From Cyanidiococcus yangmingshanensis (Eukaryota > Rhodophyta > Bangiophyceae > Cyanidiales > Cyanidiaceae): a stretch of DNA of 64,000 bases. Below the pieces are notes generated by a model that saw only the letters and a program-made list of their open reading frames with translations, was not told the origin of the DNA and made no database searches. Of the stretch, positions 10,132 to 22,400 are shown one piece after another. The stretch lies in contig VWRR01000010.1 in NCBI GenBank assembly GCA_013995675.1, positions 372,001 to 436,000 on the forward strand, written 5' to 3'. A program made the translations under genes and the position numbers. The first letter of the stretch is position 1. Each line of letters opens with the position of its first letter.

Positions 10132-11418
10132 ATGGGTGCTTGCACGATGGGTGGTCACACGCACGCTGCAGCGATGACGGACTCGAGGGCGCGTGTGCGC
10201 TGGAGACAGGTGGCGTTTGTGGCCGAGACGCTCGGTTTTCGCGGCGTCACGCCTCGGTCTGGGGTCGCCTCGACACGAGCGTCCCTGTGCAGGAGCGTCT
10301 CTTCCTCCGTGTCCCTACGTCCGCGAGGTGCTATTGTGGCCCAGCGTGTGGTGGGTAACGCATCGCGTCTGATACTTGGGAGACGCTGCGTGTCGAGTTC
10401 GTCGCAGTTGCGCATGGCGGCGGCTGCGGAGGACGCGGCGGCGGGTGCGGTCCCTCAGCCCGCCGCCCAGGTGAGTATTGCGCGAAGACTGAAAATCGGG
10501 TCTTATTTTCTCTTTTGGTACCTGTTTAACATCGTCTACAATATCAGTAACAAGACGGTGTTGAATGCGATGGGTGGTGGCGGTTGGATCGTGGCCTGGT
10601 TGCAGCTAGCGCTAGGAATTCCATACATATTGCTAGTCTGGGGTCTGGGCATCCGCAAAGCACCAAGTATATCGCTGAATGACGTACAAAAACTGTTGCC
10701 TGTGGCCGCCGCGCATACCCTGGGGCATTTGTTTACGGTGCTGTCTTTTGGTGCCGTGGCGATCAGTTTCACGCATGTTGTGAAAGCGCTGGAGCCGTTC
10801 GTGAATGTCGTCGGCTCGGCGATTTTTCTCCAGAGTACGTTCCCGCTACCAGTCTACGCATCCTTGATACCGGTGGTGGCCGGTGTGATCATGGCATCGG
10901 TGTCGGAGGCGACGTTCAATTGGATGGGATTCCTCACCGCCATGGGTTCGAATTTCGCATTCACCGCCCGAAATATTTTCAGCAAGAAAAACATGAACAC
11001 GCCGAAAGGTGAAAACATGACCCCTATGAACCTCTACGCCGTACTGACGATTCTGTCAACCGTGATCCTGTTGCCGTTCGCGGTGATCGCCGAGTGGCAC
11101 GTCTTTCCCCGCGCTTGGCAGATGGCCGTCGCAGCGATGACCTTGCCCAAACTCCTCATCTGGGTAGCAGTGAGTGGTCTCTTCTTCTATCTATACAACG
11201 AGGTGGCATTCATGGCGCTCGACTCGGTTCATCCGATTACGCATGCTGTGGGCAATACCGTGAAGCGGGTGGTCATTATCATCGCCAGCGTCCTCGTCTT
11301 CAAGAATCCGATTGACTGGCGAGGATGGCTTGGCAGCTCGATCGCGATTGGTGGTGTTTTGTTGTACTCGCTGGTGAAGAACCACTACGATACATTGGCA
11401 GCAAAGCGACGAACGTAA
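10132..11418 (+). CDS. TPT: Plastid triose-phosphate/phosphate-type translocator
   Basis: A plastid phosphate translocator of the NST/TPT family, an inner-envelope antiporter exchanging inorganic phosphate for phosphorylated three-carbon compounds. From about residue 125 the protein is a chain of hydrophobic helices. It begins with SYFLFWYLFNIVYNISNKT and includes the family blocks AHTLGHLFTVLSFGAVAISF and HVVKALEPFVNVV (conserved Lys), then ARNIFSKKNM, YNEVAFMALDSVHPITHAVG and GNTVKRVVIIIASVLVF. The last two contain the conserved Lys-Arg substrate site. The first 100 or so residues are rich in Arg, Ser, Val and Ala, as expected of a transit peptide. ATG candidates are at 10132, 10147 and 10174. 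Whether it carries triose phosphate, PEP or another substrate needs phylogeny. Confidence 0.93.
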   Translation: MGACTMGGHTHAAAMTDSRARVRWRQVAFVAETLGFRGVTPRSGVASTRASLCRSVSSSVSLRPRGAIVAQRVVGNASRLILGRRCVSSSSQLRMAAAAEDAAAGAVPQPAAQVSIARRLKIGSYFLFWYLFNIVYNISNKTVLNAMGGGGWIVAWLQLALGIPYILLVWGLGIRKAPSISLNDVQKLLPVAAAHTLGHLFTVLSFGAVAISFTHVVKALEPFVNVVGSAIFLQSTFPLPVYASLIPVVAGVIMASVSEATFNWMGFLTAMGSNFAFTARNIFSKKNMNTPKGENMTPMNLYAVLTILSTVILLPFAVIAEWHVFPRAWQMAVAAMTLPKLLIWVAVSGLFFYLYNEVAFMALDSVHPITHAVGNTVKRVVIIIASVLVFKNPIDWRGWLGSSIAIGGVLLYSLVKNHYDTLAAKRRT

Positions 11419-12464
11419 AGCCCTTTGGTTTTGGCGCTGCTGTCTGAGCATTTCTGCAAGCCCCATTTCTTTGCTCGGAACGCTCAGATACGAAATGGCC
11501 TATAGTTCCTACGAGCCAGTACCCTGCTGCCACACGTGCTCGCGAACAACTTTACCCGGAACGAAGAAAACAGATGACGGTTCAGTTCTCCAAGTTTCTA
11601 TGCCGGTCACGTTTCGCCATTGGTCAACCCTGCGCTACGAAGTGGGACTACGGCCGAGACTTGCGACTCGGGCATGTCGAGAAACACTGCACATGATTCA
11701 CATCCGAATCATGTCGTACGTGTGCCTTATTTGAGCGCCTGCGTGCGGAGACCTGTACTCGGACAAAGTCGTAACGGACTATATACGAGCGTCGAGGCGA
11801 TCACCAGCAGGCCTCGCTCGATTGATTCGAGAGGCACGCGGTGAACTGCATCAGGCGTGCTGGTTTCGCGAACACGAACGCTGACCAGCGTTGAGATGCG
11901 CTTTGGTGTTCACGAGCATCCGTCCGAACCAAGTTTATCCAATGGAAGCGGAGCAGGTTGTGAATACTTGAAATGACTTGCGAGCGTGCAGAGCCCGGCG
12001 CTGCCTGGCCCCATCGATCATTGCTCCCGATCAATGCCTTGATATCCAAGTCTGTACAGTCCAATGCGATTCTCGGGTCCCCCGAATGCCCTAACCAAGC
12101 CATTCAACGCATCGTTCGATACAGCCGCATGAAGGACTTTGCGTGCTCGTTTCCTTTCGCGAATTAAGCACGAACCTATTCAATGGGTTTCTGTTCACGC
12201 GCAACACATCCGTGCGGACGAAAATGTCAAAGCGCAAGCTTTCATCAAAAGAGCTAGTAACTTGTGTCATATCAAGTTTTTGGTATACAGACAGCTTGTT
12301 TCTGACCTGCCCATAGAGGCATACGGTACGGATGACCTCTCCATCATCAGGATCGTCATCTCGCGTCTGGCGCGTCTAAACGCCATTTTCGTAGCGACCA
12401 GGACGCAAAGTATCCATCATGTGGAGGTTGCGGTCTGTTTGCCGCGATAACCCCCGAGTTGCAT
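11419..12464. other. Convergent intergenic region
   Basis: About 1.05 kb between the translocator and ALG3 stop codons. Frames of up to about 100 codons exist on both strands without recognisable content. I see no repeat or RNA gene. Confidence 0.4.
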
Positions 12465-13944
12465 TCAATACGCATGACGTTGCGGTTTGGTGTCGCTTAC
12501 GCCGCCCGTCTTTTGAGACGGATCCGGATCGGTTCCCTCAGACGTACTCGGCGAGATTTCCCGAACATCGTGTTTCCAGTGACCCAATCCAGTCCAGATT
12601 CGGAACAAAAGCAAGCTATGCGCAGCGTGAAGTAGAATTGAAGCTATGCAGCGAGGCGGGTACACATTGAAAACCATCTCGACGAACACAACGGGGATCA
12701 GTCGCCAAGATATCGCGGCAAGATCCGCCAGAGGTTCAAGTCGCCCTGGCTGCTGCATCCAGTCGAAGAGCGCGAGAAACGGGAGCGACCACCAGACCCA
12801 TGCCAGAAACTGGTAATGAAGCGTCCGTGCGAACGCTACACCAATCAGGTTGCACGTCGAGAGCAACACCGCTGCACGAAACGCATCCACTCGTGCCACT
12901 GAAGGCTTGGAATGTCCTTGTCGTCTCCGAAGCCATTCTGGTACGCCCGCTCTGCATGCGAACATGACCAACGCCAACACGTGGAGCGCCAGCAACGTGA
13001 CCGCAAGAACCCGATGCACGAACATCCATTCTGGTAGACAGGCGAAATTCACACTCCAGCGCAGTTCAAATACGCGACCCAGCTCAAAAGCCTTACCTAG
13101 GTAGCTCCACGGATGCATCCGCAGAAAGCGCCAACCAACAACAATCTGCCATAGGCCACAGATTCCTATCGTGTAGCCCAGAGCGCTCCGGAAGGCCATG
13201 CGATTCCCACAACAAGGCCAGAACCGCAGGTGCATAGAGCAATCCATTCATTTTGACACTGACCGCAGCGGAGTATGTCAGACAGGCAACCGCATCGAAA
13301 AGTCGTTGCCAAGAGCGGTGCCATGGATGTCGCGACCGCCATCGAGCTATCACAAAGAGCAGCACACTGGCTTGAGCAAGTACAGCTTCGACGCCATCAT
13401 TAAACAGACGAAGAACGAAGATAGAAGCGACCCGACGGGAGCTCATGGCAACCGCGAGCGCTACGGCCCAACCGAGACCAGATCGCTGTAGTCGTTGCGT
13501 CTTTCGTTTTGACGAAGACTCCTTCGCGTCTTGAAGCCCGATCATTGCATCCTGTGCAGCGATGATAAAGGTTGCACAAGTCAGCGCAATACCGAGGGCG
13601 TGAAGCGCTGCAAAGAGGAGTTGTGCGCGGGAACGTATCGTGCCAGCGTCGGTCCAACGATAGAGGACGTAGTAGAACCAAACGAAACCGGCTGGATAGA
13701 CCAACGGCCCCGTACAACCTTGAATGAGCTTATAGTCTGTCTCTCCGCGTTCCAACGCCTGCTCCACCTGTTCCATGTACGCTCTCCAGTCGATCTCTGT
13801 GTAAGGAAACCGTCGTGCAATAACCAGCATCAAGCATAGATCAAACAGACCGACGAGTACAGCCACCAGGAATACCCGGTTTACACCGAAAACCTCATGA
13901 TCATAACGTGCTTTTCGAGACAAGTCAGTTTTCGACGGTGTCAT
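12465..13944 (-). CDS. ALG3: ALG3 alpha-1,3-mannosyltransferase, one frame break
   Basis: Dol-P-Man:Man5GlcNAc2-PP-Dol alpha-1,3-mannosyltransferase, a multi-span ER membrane enzyme that adds the first luminal mannose during N-glycan precursor assembly. The family signature FPYTEIDWRAYMEQVE is followed by DYKLIQGCTGPLVYPAGFV. Later come SVKMNGLLYAPAVL, LGRVFELRWSVNFACLPE, NLIGVAFARTLHYQFLAWVW and LPFLALFDWM. These lie in two frames that overlap at 13093-13247. Joining them by dropping one base of a CC pair near 13197 restores the family alignment (ESHGFRSALGYT), so I call one gene with an artefactual shift. The frame is also open upstream to an ATG at 14289, but 13944 fits the family length. 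It complements OST48 elsewhere in the window. Confidence 0.9.
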
Positions 13945-15259
13945 GACGGTCGCATCTTCAAACCAAGTCAACGTACAACGTCCTTGGGCTCCGACGCGGT
14001 TGGTGCACCCGAGCGGTCGAGACGTTTCGGCTCGTGCTTGCCAAACGCTGAGACAGTTCGAGACACTGACTTGAGCAGGGTGCACTTGGCCTATCATGGA
14101 AGTGGACTCGACGGTAGCGAGCAGAGAGCAGGTGCGTTTGTGGCAGGGTTTTTTCTCAGACCCCAGCGCCTGCACCCTTACGTTCGCGTGATGGAACGAG
14201 ACGCTCTCCCTGTACTGGTTTGTGGCTCGTTCCGAACAAGTTATCGCGTGTAACGGTCTTGAGTCCGAAAAAAGCGCTCCTTCGTTCATACATGGCTGTG
14301 GGCACGCTCTTCACGAGCTATGATCGAGTTCGTTGGCGAGTGTTCCCGTGTCAACGGTCGAGGTGACTCGAACGGTGTGCTGGAAGGACGCTTCAACGAC
14401 TGCAGTGCCATAGCAGCCACTTTGGAACGATGATCGGACACCGAACGCCATGCACTGCTTTTCAATGTTTTCAAGTGAGGTCAGCACCCCTTGCTTTTGA
14501 TTCACCGGTGATCGAAGAGACAGCTCTTGAATACGGAACTGTCTGGGAAACGGCCTCACGCGCGGGGACCTGGAGACTTGACTTTTGTAGCCTCTCGCTT
14601 CGTCCTTGTGACGGTTTCGCTCCTCATGCTCGTTGAGCGGACGCGTTCACAGATCGCGGAAACAGAGATCGTGATATCGGAGTCGTGTCCCGGTCTTTTT
14701 TTGGAAACGTTGAACGGTAAGCGCGTCTTGGTATCGTTGAGAAAAAACGTGGAGTCTCGCACGAACGAGGTCGAATGGTAGCGACTCTGTTGAAACAATG
14801 GACCTGATCAGGCGGGAGTCTACCGCTCGCGCTGCCAACAATCAAGAACATGAGCATAGACTGTAAATGCTCAGATGGTGAACGAACAAACCGTATTCTG
14901 CGCTGGATATGACCCCGAAGAGGTCTCTCTGGCACTCGCTTGCTCGCGCTGAACGCAACCTCGGACCCGAGCATGCTCCGTTATTGGTACAAAGGCGATA
15001 TACATTGATGATAGCGCTACCCGTGGGCGAACAGGAGTACTCATCCACCGATTTATAGGCCGCTGGTATGAATTTGTCGGAGACGCCCCGAACTGGCCAT
15101 AGAGCGCTGGCCAGTGGCGCGAGCGTCCATCACGGAATCACTCTGCATCGATAACCATCATCGTATGAAGACAAAGCTGAAAACAGTGAAACACGTGGAG
15201 GTTGTTACGCTCGATGACAAGAAAGGCAGTCGAGGTCTCGCAGCAGGCACACTGGCTCC
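13945..15259. other. Intergenic region between two minus-strand genes
   Basis: This stretch holds the ALG3 upstream region (the ALG3 frame stays open to 14289 and could extend the protein) and the 3' region of the membrane-protein gene. Short frames on both strands near 14500-14970 have no signature. Confidence 0.4.
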
Positions 15260-16213
15260 TCAGCGAGTCCCATTGGCCTGACGCACCTCCTCCCATCGGA
15301 TGTCACTCTCGGGCGCGTCCAGATACCAACCGGTCAAGTACCATCGATTGAATACACCCACATAAAGATAAACATAGTCGGCAAAGTCACGCAAACGAAC
15401 AATACTGAAGACGCCGAAATCAAAGTAATCCCAGTCCTGGAAGCGCAATAGATACGGAGCCAGCCGCGTTCGCAGCGCATCAAATCCCTGTTTCTGGGCA
15501 GCAACATAAGGTGCTTTGCGGCGACTCCATTCCAGAAAACTCGTCTCTGTAGGGTTGGATGCAAACGCGATCACAAGCACGATTCCAGTCATCATCAATG
15601 CTTGCGGATGTGTCCATACGTACATCAGGGCGCCCGCCAAGAGCGTCTGAGCCAGAATAACTGCAAGCGCCTTGGCTCCCATCGAGGCAACCGTTGCGAG
15701 CCAACCCAACCCAATGTGGTGAGGCCCTCTTCGAGACGCTACGCTGCGTCCTGCTCGTTCCACCACGCGTGCAGTGATCGGTGGTGCTCGATACGGACCC
15801 TCGGCCCGACCCGCGCTTGCCGAGCTACCCTCTGTCGCTAACGTTACCGCGGCTGCCTCCAGTTTGCCGCCAACGCCCGACGGCGCACTTTTCGAGTCCA
15901 CAATCGAGCCTTCAAAAAGCACGCTTGTCCATGAGGAGGCACCATAGAGACCAGACGCTGTCGCAGCTGCCGCCGCGTACTGTGCCAAGTAACTCGGCGC
16001 GAGCATCGACTGACGCGCGTCCACCAGCGCATCAACAAGCGGCAGCGTTGACTTCCAGTCAATGCGCTCTCGTAGTCCACTCGCTAAGCGAGAACAATAG
16101 CTACCGAGCGCTTGTCGAGGCAAGCTGCTCCCGTTGTGCCCGCCTGCTGAAGTCTCCCGTTCCGACAAGGCAGCCAACGACATCGCCCCAGCCGGATAGT
16201 ACGTACGCGGCAT
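15260..16213 (-). CDS. Unrecognised membrane protein
   Basis: A 317-residue protein I cannot assign. The first 170 residues are Ala/Ser/Gly-rich and probably flexible. Two or more hydrophobic segments follow, centred on MGAKALAVILAQTLLAGALM and QALMMTGIVLVIAFAS, joined by a short polar loop (VWTHP). The C-terminal 100 residues are soluble and aromatic-rich, with FLEWSRRKAPYVAAQKQGF, RFQDWDYFDFGVFSIVRL and YLYVGVFNRWYLTGWYL. The NPTETSFLEW stretch after the membrane segment is the most motif-like part. A tail of one paired hydrophobic hairpin with cytosolic ends would suit an ER- or organelle-shaping protein, but that is speculation. The ATG at 16213 is the first in frame. Confidence 0.75.
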   Translation of the reverse strand: MPRTYYPAGAMSLAALSERETSAGGHNGSSLPRQALGSYCSRLASGLRERIDWKSTLPLVDALVDARQSMLAPSYLAQYAAAAATASGLYGASSWTSVLFEGSIVDSKSAPSGVGGKLEAAAVTLATEGSSASAGRAEGPYRAPPITARVVERAGRSVASRRGPHHIGLGWLATVASMGAKALAVILAQTLLAGALMYVWTHPQALMMTGIVLVIAFASNPTETSFLEWSRRKAPYVAAQKQGFDALRTRLAPYLLRFQDWDYFDFGVFSIVRLRDFADYVYLYVGVFNRWYLTGWYLDAPESDIRWEEVRQANGTR

Positions 16214-17408
16214 CCGTCTAACCCGGTTCAGCGCACCCGCCTAGACGTACTAGACCTCGATGAAGGCCGCGCATGAGAGAAAAAGGAAAAGAATTCGGAG
16301 AAACCCCCCTGTCTGTTCACTGAACACGAAAACGCGACCAAAGCATACACTGCGTATGGGTGTGCACGGGGTCGCCACATGCCCAGCCAGGACTGCGGAT
16401 CCGCGGGACGCCGCTGAGCAACGACGAGACTCCGTTTCAAGGATAACACCAGGGCTCGTTTCTATCCTCTATACTCGATTGGTAGGTACATGGACTCGAA
16501 AAGTGATGGAGATATTTTGGAGTGTGCAGTAACCTTTGCGCTACGTTTGAGAGGCGTCCTGTCGACCCGGTTATAGCTCGGTTTTGTGCCTCTCTATCGA
16601 AGCGTTGCTGCCGAGCTCACCACGAGGTTTTCCAGCGCTTTTCGCCATCGATCATCTGTTTCTCCTCCGGGCTGTATTCAAACGTTTTGAGCAAGGTAGG
16701 AGCTCGATTCCAGGGCTCGGCAGCGTTGCGGAACGTCGATAATGATCCTTCTCCCGCCGTCGATACGAGATGGATTATAGAGGCCAGGTCGAGTGAGTTC
16801 GTCTTCAGCAATCGTGCTGCTGTAACAGTCCGCTTCGATTCATGAATACGTACGCTGGAACAGACTTCAGAGGTTCACTGAAGACACGACAAAGACATGT
16901 TCGGTGTCCGTGTTCCGCACGGTTCGATCCAGCCTCGAGTTCTATGAATGAACGTGCGTCAATGCGACTTCATTCGTGAGCGAGATCACGATCAGAGACT
17001 CTTGATAGATCATCACTTCATCGAATGGAAACAGACCCGAACTCCTTCCATAAGTGGTGGACAAGTTCATGCTGATGCGCTCGCTCGCTCTGTGCGTCGA
17101 CCCTTCCACAGCGTTTCGTTCGGAGGCAAACGCCGAAACCCCGTTCGACGTTTTGAGGCAGCGGTTCCAGGCAGATCATTTCTCAGTTGTGGTGCGTCCG
17201 CTCTGCAAGAAAGGCGTGAAAAGTGCATAAGCGGCAAGCAGCGTGCGCTTTGGGAGACGTTCGTTGCCGCCAAGCGGCGGTTTCGAACGTTGGTGGAGTG
17301 GACTGGTCCTGCACATCGACGACAGCATCCGTGCAGACGACATTGTGCACTTCTCCAACTAGTCTCAGTGGTGTGCAGTAAGCGGCGCAACTACTGTCTT
17401 CGTTGATA
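16214..17408. other. Divergent intergenic region
   Basis: About 1.2 kb between divergent genes. A plus-strand frame (16948-17406) of 152 codons ends just before the next gene's ATG. It is Arg/Cys-rich with no recognisable domain and an equally open opposite strand (17067-17390), so I treat it as leader DNA. Confidence 0.35.
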
Positions 17409-19275
17409 ATGGACGCTGTTAAAAGCCAGTTCGAGGAGCTGGTGAGACGGAATAAGGATGCCATGGCTCGCAGTTACGGTCTTGCTCAGTCTCGCTTTTG
17501 TGGGTGTTGTGGCGAGTGCGGCGGAGAACCCCTCTGGTCTCCGTTTTTCGAGAAACGCTTGCGTGGTGAGACGGAGCGAAACGCTTGGCGAGAATGGCGA
17601 GCGTTACTTGTTCAGACGCAGATGGAGCGCTTTCAGGCCTGGGAGTTGGCTCAAAGACGCAACTCCCAGTCGAGTGCCAGCGCCAGCAGCTTAGCGCCGA
17701 CAAACGCTGGCCCCACTGGCGCATCTCCGCGCCGCACCTCACTGGAGACGACCTCTGAAAACAGTTCTGATGCTCTGGAACGAGAAGACTTTGAGTCGTT
17801 TGCTTCACGAACTGCCTCTGCGAGTGCGTCGTGGAACTCGACAGACGTGTCGCGTTGGCGCTCCAGCCCGCCTCTGTCCGACTACGCCTCGGTGAGGAGT
17901 CCGCAGAACGCGCAGGATGATCAGTCTGGTGAGGATGTGTCGAGTAAAGATGCTTTCGGAAATCACGAGACTGAGGCGGAATCATCGATGGAGGTAAGGT
18001 CCAGTCGGGATCACCAGAGATGGTACCAGCAGGAGTCCGTGCGATGCTGGAATCAGAGCATCGATGCACCGCTGGGGGCGAGCAATACTAGATACGAAAC
18101 ATCCTGGGAACTGGAGTCTCCTCTCCGACAGCACGAGGATGTCGATGGTGCCGGGACACGAACTAGGTGGAGCCCAGACGGACCAGACGCTGGTGATGCT
18201 GGTGGTGGTGCACGTCGACCGCAGCCAACACGGCAGGAGCCAGCAAAACCTTTGCCTGAAACGGATAGGCAGGCAACTGGTCCCAGTGATGGTCTTGGAC
18301 AGGGTATCGGGCGCGAAACTCTGGTTCATCACGCCACGGAAGCGATACCACTTGAATTGTCGACGACGCCATTCGCAAATAAGACGACATTACCGCCAGA
18401 GGGAGACTCATTGCGTGCTCATTCAAGAGAACTGGGCCAAGCAAGTGACTCAATAGGACCCGGTCCGGTACCTGCTCGGGAGCAGCCTTCCGAGACTGGA
18501 CGGGGAATCGATACCGCGGCAATGGACGCTGTGCTGCGAGAGCCTCCCAAGGAGGACCACGACGCTCATGAGAAGAGAATCAGCGCACCAGCGGCGATCA
18601 TCTCTGGAAGCAGCACCGCAGATGGGTGCGTCTGTCGTTGCCCCAGGGCAGGGTGCTCGACCAACAAACGCCATCGTAACAGCACACAGTTCATCGAGCC
18701 TGGATATGGCCCAGACTCGTGTACCAGTGGCGAATTCGATACCGGAACCATGTCCATCCGCCGCTATCCTGGAGCGCGATATCGCACAACTTGAGCGACG
18801 TCAGCATGAATGCCACCAACAGCTCGAGAGCCTGCAGAGACAGATTGCGACCTGGCAGGCACGTTTACGACTGCATCTCAGCGAGCGCCGAATGAAACTG
18901 TGGAAGCAGCTCGATATGCTCCGTTCCAGCTGTGCGTACCTGGGATACGAGTCCAGTCGGTTGAGGCGCGATAGCGCTTTGGATCAGAGCACGACGCCAG
19001 GTGTCGTCCATAGACCAGAAACGGACTCGACAGCGTGTTGTGCGCTTTGCACCTCCTACCGCCAACGCATCCGCGTGCTTTCCAACGATCTGGCAGTGCT
19101 TGGCGTCCATCTGCACATACACGAATCTACATTACTGCGTTTACGAACCGGCACGTACATGTCGAGCCCATACCCGGCTATGCAGCGCGAACTGGAAGCC
19201 CTCCGAATGACGCTGAAACATCTGCAACATGGCTCAGAGCCTGGGCCCCAAACGACGACGTGGCCAACCAAATAA
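17409..19275 (+). CDS. Unrecognised Cys-motif / disordered / coiled-coil protein, probable frame break
   Basis: Two overlapping frames (from the ATG at 17409 to 18794, and 18568 to 19275) most likely form one gene of about 620 residues with one extra base in the overlap. The N-terminus has a compact cysteine cluster, CGCCGECGGEP, followed by a charged helix (RNAWREWRALLVQTQMERF). A long Ser/Asp/Glu/Gly-rich region with no order follows. The C-terminal part is a clear coiled coil, from ERDIAQLERRQHECHQQLES through QIATWQARLRLHLSERRMKL, ending with another heptad-like stretch (YPAMQRELEALRMTLKHLQH). A second CALC pair lies between them. No family is recognised. Its 3' end is 222 bp from the convergent next gene. 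Confidence 0.7.
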
Positions 19276-19497
19276 CCCTTACCAACGACGTGTTTGGGCT
19301 CTCTGGGATTTGCTCTCATCAATTTCGTACAAGCGATTGCGCCAAGAGAGACCATGATGTGATGCTGGACGGGGTTGCGTCACCCGACCTCGCGACACTG
19401 CACGAGGCAGCATGGAAAGCGCAGCGCACGGTTCCCGAATCCATACCATGTCGTTAGAGGGCGTCCACATTTATCACCGACGAGAATACGACCCTGT

Positions 19498-22400
19498 TCA
19501 TTCACTGTCTGCGGAGGCGTCCAGAACCATGCCCTCAGAATCCTCGACGGAGGAATGGGATGTTTCGTCCTCGGTTTCCGCAGTCGATTCGGATGAGCGA
19601 TCATCTTCATCGGAGCGAGCTGCGACGGGTAGGTTCCATAAACTGCTGATTTCCTCTTGAGCCAGCAGGAGGTACTCTCGGAGCTTGAGCGCTCCACGAC
19701 CATAGTACTCCATCAATCGATCGAGTTCGGGGACCACGTACTCGTTCTGCCACGCCGCATCCTCACATTCATCCAGCATCCGATCATAACGGGTGCGGGT
19801 TGCTTCCATGTCTCCCACCGAAAAGCGATCATAGGCCCAGTCAATCCATCCAGTTGCATAGCCGTAGTTGCCCAGTTGCATGTTCTTCTCAATGCTCACA
19901 TTCACGGCCGCCTGGCGGTGACGCGGCAGTAGTGGCAAATACGCCAGCAAGTTGCTCAGGTGCGCTTGGGCCCGCTCGTCCTCGGGTGGAAGAAAACTGC
20001 CTGGGCGTTGGGTGGTATTTGGACGATTTGTGGTAGCCGTGCGGTCCAGTGAAGTAATGCGATCCAGAATATGCAGCGCGAGCTTGTACCAACATCCCAG
20101 CAGATAGAGACGTTTGTGTTCCGGCGAGGGATCTGGTCCATCCTCCGTTGCAGCGCTTGTGGGTGAGCGTTTCGTATCTCTCTCTTCGTGCTGTTCGTCA
20201 GGATAGGAATCGGGTTGTGTCGCTGCTGTCCTAGCTGTAGAAACGGTGGTATCGAGTACCCCCCGAGGTACGATTTGGTTACGGGAGATGTTTTCGGGTC
20301 TCGCTGATCGGTCGATGGTCGTCCAGGCGTCATTTGAAGGACGAACTGGTGCATCGGAGAGCGTCGCTATCGTAGTCGTCAGCTCTGAATCCGCCAATAA
20401 GACGGATTCGTCCGGTTCTGATCCAAGACGACTCCGCTGTGTCATTGTTGCATTGGTTTCTGACTCCATCACTGCATTGTACTGAATGGAAAGCGGCTCC
20501 ACGGACGATTCCATCGATGTGTCTTCGGCGTCATCCGCATCTTTTCGATGATGTTCGGTTGATTCTACGGAGGGCGTCCATGCAGCGTGGTCCAACACGC
20601 TGGCCAGCCGGTCGATGGCGCCAACGTCCTCGCTCGTACCTAAGACGGGTGGTAGCGTCGCATTGGCCGCTTCCTGAATGATACTAGGGGTACGCATGCC
20701 GACGCTTGTGTGGTGAGGCGTCTCGGAGTCAGCACCCTGGCCGGATTCAGTTGGGCGCTCGTCTACCTCTTTTGAGGCCGGTACTGTCGTTCTTCTCTCC
20801 AGTGACTGGCTTGCAGAGATGCTGGCATCCCTCTCCGCCTGTGCCTGGACGTCAGCTGGAACCAGCGATGCTTTTTCAACAGGTGCGGCTTGGTTGTCAC
20901 CGAGTCCCTCTTCAATATGCTTTCCGTTGGGTTCCGTACCCATGGTCTCGGTATCAGCCATAGCTCGACTCAGGTCACTGGTTGATTCCACGTCCACGAC
21001 GCGGTGTTCATCGACGATTTCTGCATTACTGCCGTGGCCACCGTCATCCGCCAGAATCTCTACGATCGTCTCCCGATCGATGGCTCCCGGAGAAGCACGA
21101 TCACGAGTTGGACGAGTCCCATCGAGTTCATCGTCGACTTCCTCCACCAATGGACGACTTACGGTAGACTCTATCAGTGCTGCAGGACGCTTGCTCTGAC
21201 ACCAACATGCTCCTCATTCCTGTCTCAGCTATCTGCAAGTCATCCAGTTCGGACCGAGTCGCTGATGCCAACAACATCGCTTTTCGCTCAGCAGTTGTTG
21301 ACGTCGCATTCGCGTCCGAGTTTGGTGGCGCCTCCGACCTTTCAGTCTTCATCTCCGACGACCGTTCTCTGGATCGAGTCACTTGTCGTACCATACCCGC
21401 CATGATATTGTCCTGCAGAACAGCGAGAGCGTCTTTGAAGTGACCCCGTTCGAGGAGGTAGAATACCGCTTTGAAGTACGAGTATGCTCGTTCACAGAGT
21501 TCTTCATCGTAGACGCGCTGAAGCAGGCGCTGTCCGTCAAAGTAGGGGGCTCGTTCAAACAGTTCTGCTGCTAGTTCAGGATTCTGATCCAAAAAGTCAT
21601 CGTCAACAAACCAGAGGTTCACTCGTTTGGTCGCCGATGCTGCCTCTGCACTCGCCTGTTCTTCTGCCAGTTTCGCGTCCAACATGGCCAGCCAATCTTC
21701 GATGGTGGCCTCAACGGCGGGAACATCCAGCTCCTTAGCAAAAGAAAAGTCCTCGAGCCAGTCGTCCTCATTCGAGTCGGAAGCACCAAAGAGCGTTTCC
21801 ACAAGTGCTCGTCGAGTTCGACGCATAAACGCTGGACTGGCAAACGGTACTCGGGTGAATATGAGCGAGCGTAGAGGATCCGGCTCCGTAGCGGGCGTTG
21901 CTTCCTGCGCCAGCTTTGATAGCGCGTCTCGCTTACGTTCTTTTCGGCGCTTTCCTTTGGTATGCTTCTTTTTCAGTCCCTTCTCATCTCGTCTTCCTTG
22001 ATCTTTCGGTTCATTTTTGTCGATATCCTCGCTCTTTGCGACGTTGGCCTCCTTCTCCAAGATATCCGAAGCGGCTACAACACCAGCTGCAAGCGCCTTC
22101 TCTCGTAGTTGCTCTTTGCGCTCCCAGAGATTTCGCCAATTGTTCATTGCTTTGCTGTCATATTCTCGACAAAGGGGTGCAGTTTGAACCCATTTCTCGA
22201 TGTCGGCCATGTCGATGCCCATCATACAATAATGAAGCATCAAGTTCAAGCGACAGCGCTGAGCCAGCTCTGCCGTTGATAGCTCATCGTCAGCTGCCGA
22301 ACGCCCTTCGGTTTCATCATCAGCCGTGATGTCCGTGCGAAACATTCGATCATAGCGACGGACAAGTTCCGCCGCTCGGTGCAGGGCATCATAGGCGCGT

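Noticed and set aside
16948-17406. 152-codon frame directly upstream of the Cys-motif gene
   Set aside because: Different frame from the gene, Arg/Cys-rich, matched by antisense frames, no motif; probably leader DNA.
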